Shown here in pieces: positions 62,592-64,000 of a stretch of 64,000 nucleotides of DNA. This DNA comes from Elephas maximus indicus (lineage: Eukaryota; Chordata; Mammalia; Proboscidea; Elephantidae), in NCBI RefSeq assembly GCF_024166365.1, contig NC_064820.1, positions 89,108,001 through 89,172,000 on the forward strand, written 5' to 3'. Position numbers and translations under genes: made by a program. Each line of letters starts with the position of its first letter. The first letter of the stretch is position 1. Below the pieces are notes generated by a model. It had not been told where the DNA came from, did not search any database, and saw only the letters and a list, made by a program, of their open reading frames with translations.

Positions 62592-63136
62592 GTGATAGGA
62601 ATAAAATATATCCAGCACTAAATAAGGTAAAATTCAAGCTTTATGGCATCCAGGAAAAAGTTACCAGGTACGCAATGAAGCAGGGAAATATAATAAACAA
62701 TGAAGATAAATATTAACCAGTAAATACTATGTGGATAAAATCAAAATAAAATAAACACAAATCAAAATCCACTTTTTCTTCAGACCAATTATGAGGATAT
62801 AAAAAATCTTTTCATCTCTCTGTTCGATTTTGACACCAGCTGCCAATTAGCACTTCTTTTTCTGACCTAGTCAACCAGAGCTAAGTTAGATCTCACAAGT
62901 TAAAAGGCCACTGTCTTTCAGACTGCCAAGTTAGCTCAAGACTTCAGGTGCCAAGGTGCCATCTACAAACTTGGGAGTACCTAGGGCTCCTCTTGCTTCT
63001 GATCTGCTGGTGAAAAATCCAGAGTTTTCCCACTACCCCTTCAGGATGCCAGCTGCATGCTCAGTCTGCCACCCACCAAGGCTCCCTTACTTCTGACCTG
63101 CTGCCTACAAATTTGGGGGTTCTCTCTACCCTCTAG

Positions 63137-63308
63137 GAAACCCTGGTGGTGTGGTGGCTAAGAGCTATGGCTGCTAACCAAAAGGTCAGCAGTTCAAATC
63201 CACCCACCAGTCGCTCACTGGAAACTCTATGTGGCAGTTCTACTCTGTCCTATGGGGTCGCTATGAGTCAGAATCGACTCAACAGCAATGGATTTGGTTT
63301 GTTTTTTT
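63137..63308 (+). repeat. AfroSINE type I
   Basis: Flanks tctaccctcta / tctaccccctaa suggest a duplication with one mismatch. The tail is gagtcagaatcgactcaac. Confidence 0.92.
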
Positions 63309-63684
63309 CTACCCCCTAATGATAAAAAAAAAAAAAATTTAGTTTTTTTTTAATGATACTAGTCATAAACTCATAGGGTCCCAGTGCCTCTCACTTCTGA
63401 TCTGCTGGTTTTCACTATAGTCTCAGGTTCAATAATTCCCTAGAACGACTCACAGAACTCACAAAAAGCATTATACTTACAAATATAGCTATATTATGAT
63501 CGATATAAAGCAGTAGTAACATAAAGAGGAGATGCACAGAATGAAGTCTGGAAGGGCTTCGAATACGGAGATTTCATGTCCCAAAGGGCACACTACCCTC
63601 CCACATGCATGGATGTCTTCAACCAACCAGGAAGCCTGTCGGGATTCCATGTTTGGAGTTTTTATTGGGGACCTAATTATGTAA

Positions 63685-63836
63685 TGGAGCCCTGGTGGGA
63701 CAGTGATTAAGAGCTCGGCTGCTAACCAAAAGGTCAGCAGTTCAAATCCAACAGCAGCTCCTTGGAAGCCCTGTGGGGCAGTTGCACTCTGTCCTATAAG
63801 GCTGCTATGAGTTGGAATCAACTCGACAGCAATGGG
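63685..63836 (+). repeat. AfroSINE type I with perfect 8-bp duplication
   Basis: ttatgtaa at 63677-63684 and 63837-63844. Confidence 0.92.
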
Positions 63837-64000
63837 TTATGTAAGGCAAACTCTAGCCCCTGAGTTTTCAAATAATATGAGGTGGTAATGAAGTGTTATG
63901 GTGGGTCTCTCTGGTCTGGCCAGCCCCCACCCCACAGTCGCTTTATAACCTCACCAACATAACCTATTAGTTAGGTGTGGTCTGGGGTCCTTATTGCAGT

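Larger units (their letters stand above)
40837..64000 (-). other. HAPLN1: HAPLN1 intron 1 and/or upstream region
   Basis: 23 kb upstream of the first coding exon. The family has a non-coding first exon separated by a long intron, so this stretch is intron and/or 5' flank. I could not identify the first exon or promoter. Unique stretches without recognised content: 40837-41480, 41560-42760, 43385-44100, 47913-49299, 49773-51140, 51624-52429, 54196-54970, 55153-58780, 59327-59960 and 60198-61145. A purine-rich run (GA/GAAA) lies at 57280-57340. Confidence 0.6.
62880..64000 (-). mobile_element. Possible ancient LTR, family not assigned
   Basis: Text such as ccctagaacgactcacagaa, tgaagtctggaagggcttcg and catgcatggatgtcttcaac resembles the reverse strand of an old mammalian ERV LTR. 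It contains two later SINEs. The boundaries are unclear and it runs off the window edge. Confidence 0.35.

Overview
The window is mammalian nuclear DNA from an afrotherian, most likely an elephant or close relative. About three dozen copies or pieces of tRNA-headed AfroSINEs are present, together with RTE (BovB-like) LINEs whose 3' end matches the SINE tails. Older shared mammalian repeats (MIR, L2, hAT, MaLR/ERVL LTRs) fill much of the rest. The species assignment rests on recognising repeat families, not on a database search.

The only protein-coding gene I can support is HAPLN1 (hyaluronan and proteoglycan link protein 1, cartilage link protein), on the minus strand. All four coding exons are here: 40711-40810 (signal peptide and N-terminus), 19084-19455 (Ig V domain), 12012-12314 (Link module 1) and 9133-9422 (Link module 2 and stop). 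Splice sites follow GT/AG, all three coding introns are phase 1, and the joined reading frame is 1065 nt, or 354 aa plus stop, the length I know for the family. The non-coding first exon and the promoter were not found. They lie either upstream of 40837 within the window or beyond its right edge.

Layout: 1-2765 holds a reverse-oriented RTE LINE cut by the window edge, with an intact endonuclease reading frame. 2766-4350 holds fragments of old repeats and microsatellites. 4351-9132 has no recognisable SINE or LINE and is probably largely the long 3' UTR of HAPLN1. 9423-40710 is three introns filled with SINEs, RTE pieces, one L1 3' end, one retroviral 3' end, L2 and MIR. 40837-64000 is intron 1 and/or upstream DNA with more of the same, including a nested MIR > RTE > SINE insertion at 45-47.7 kb and two solo MaLR-type LTRs with target-site duplications.

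SINE shapes named here: type I (about 165 bp, tRNA-like head plus a short body), type II (about 210 bp, with a segment reading cctcagaagacaggcctgg and cacagccttgaaaac) and type III (about 200 bp, type I head plus a segment reading gagaaagatgtggcagtctg). All three end in the RTE-like tail gagtcggaatcgactcgacgg. Part 2 deals mainly with transposon biology: a compact RTE-derived non-autonomous element, a very short RTE insertion, and SINE/LINE tail sharing. I found no new gene system.
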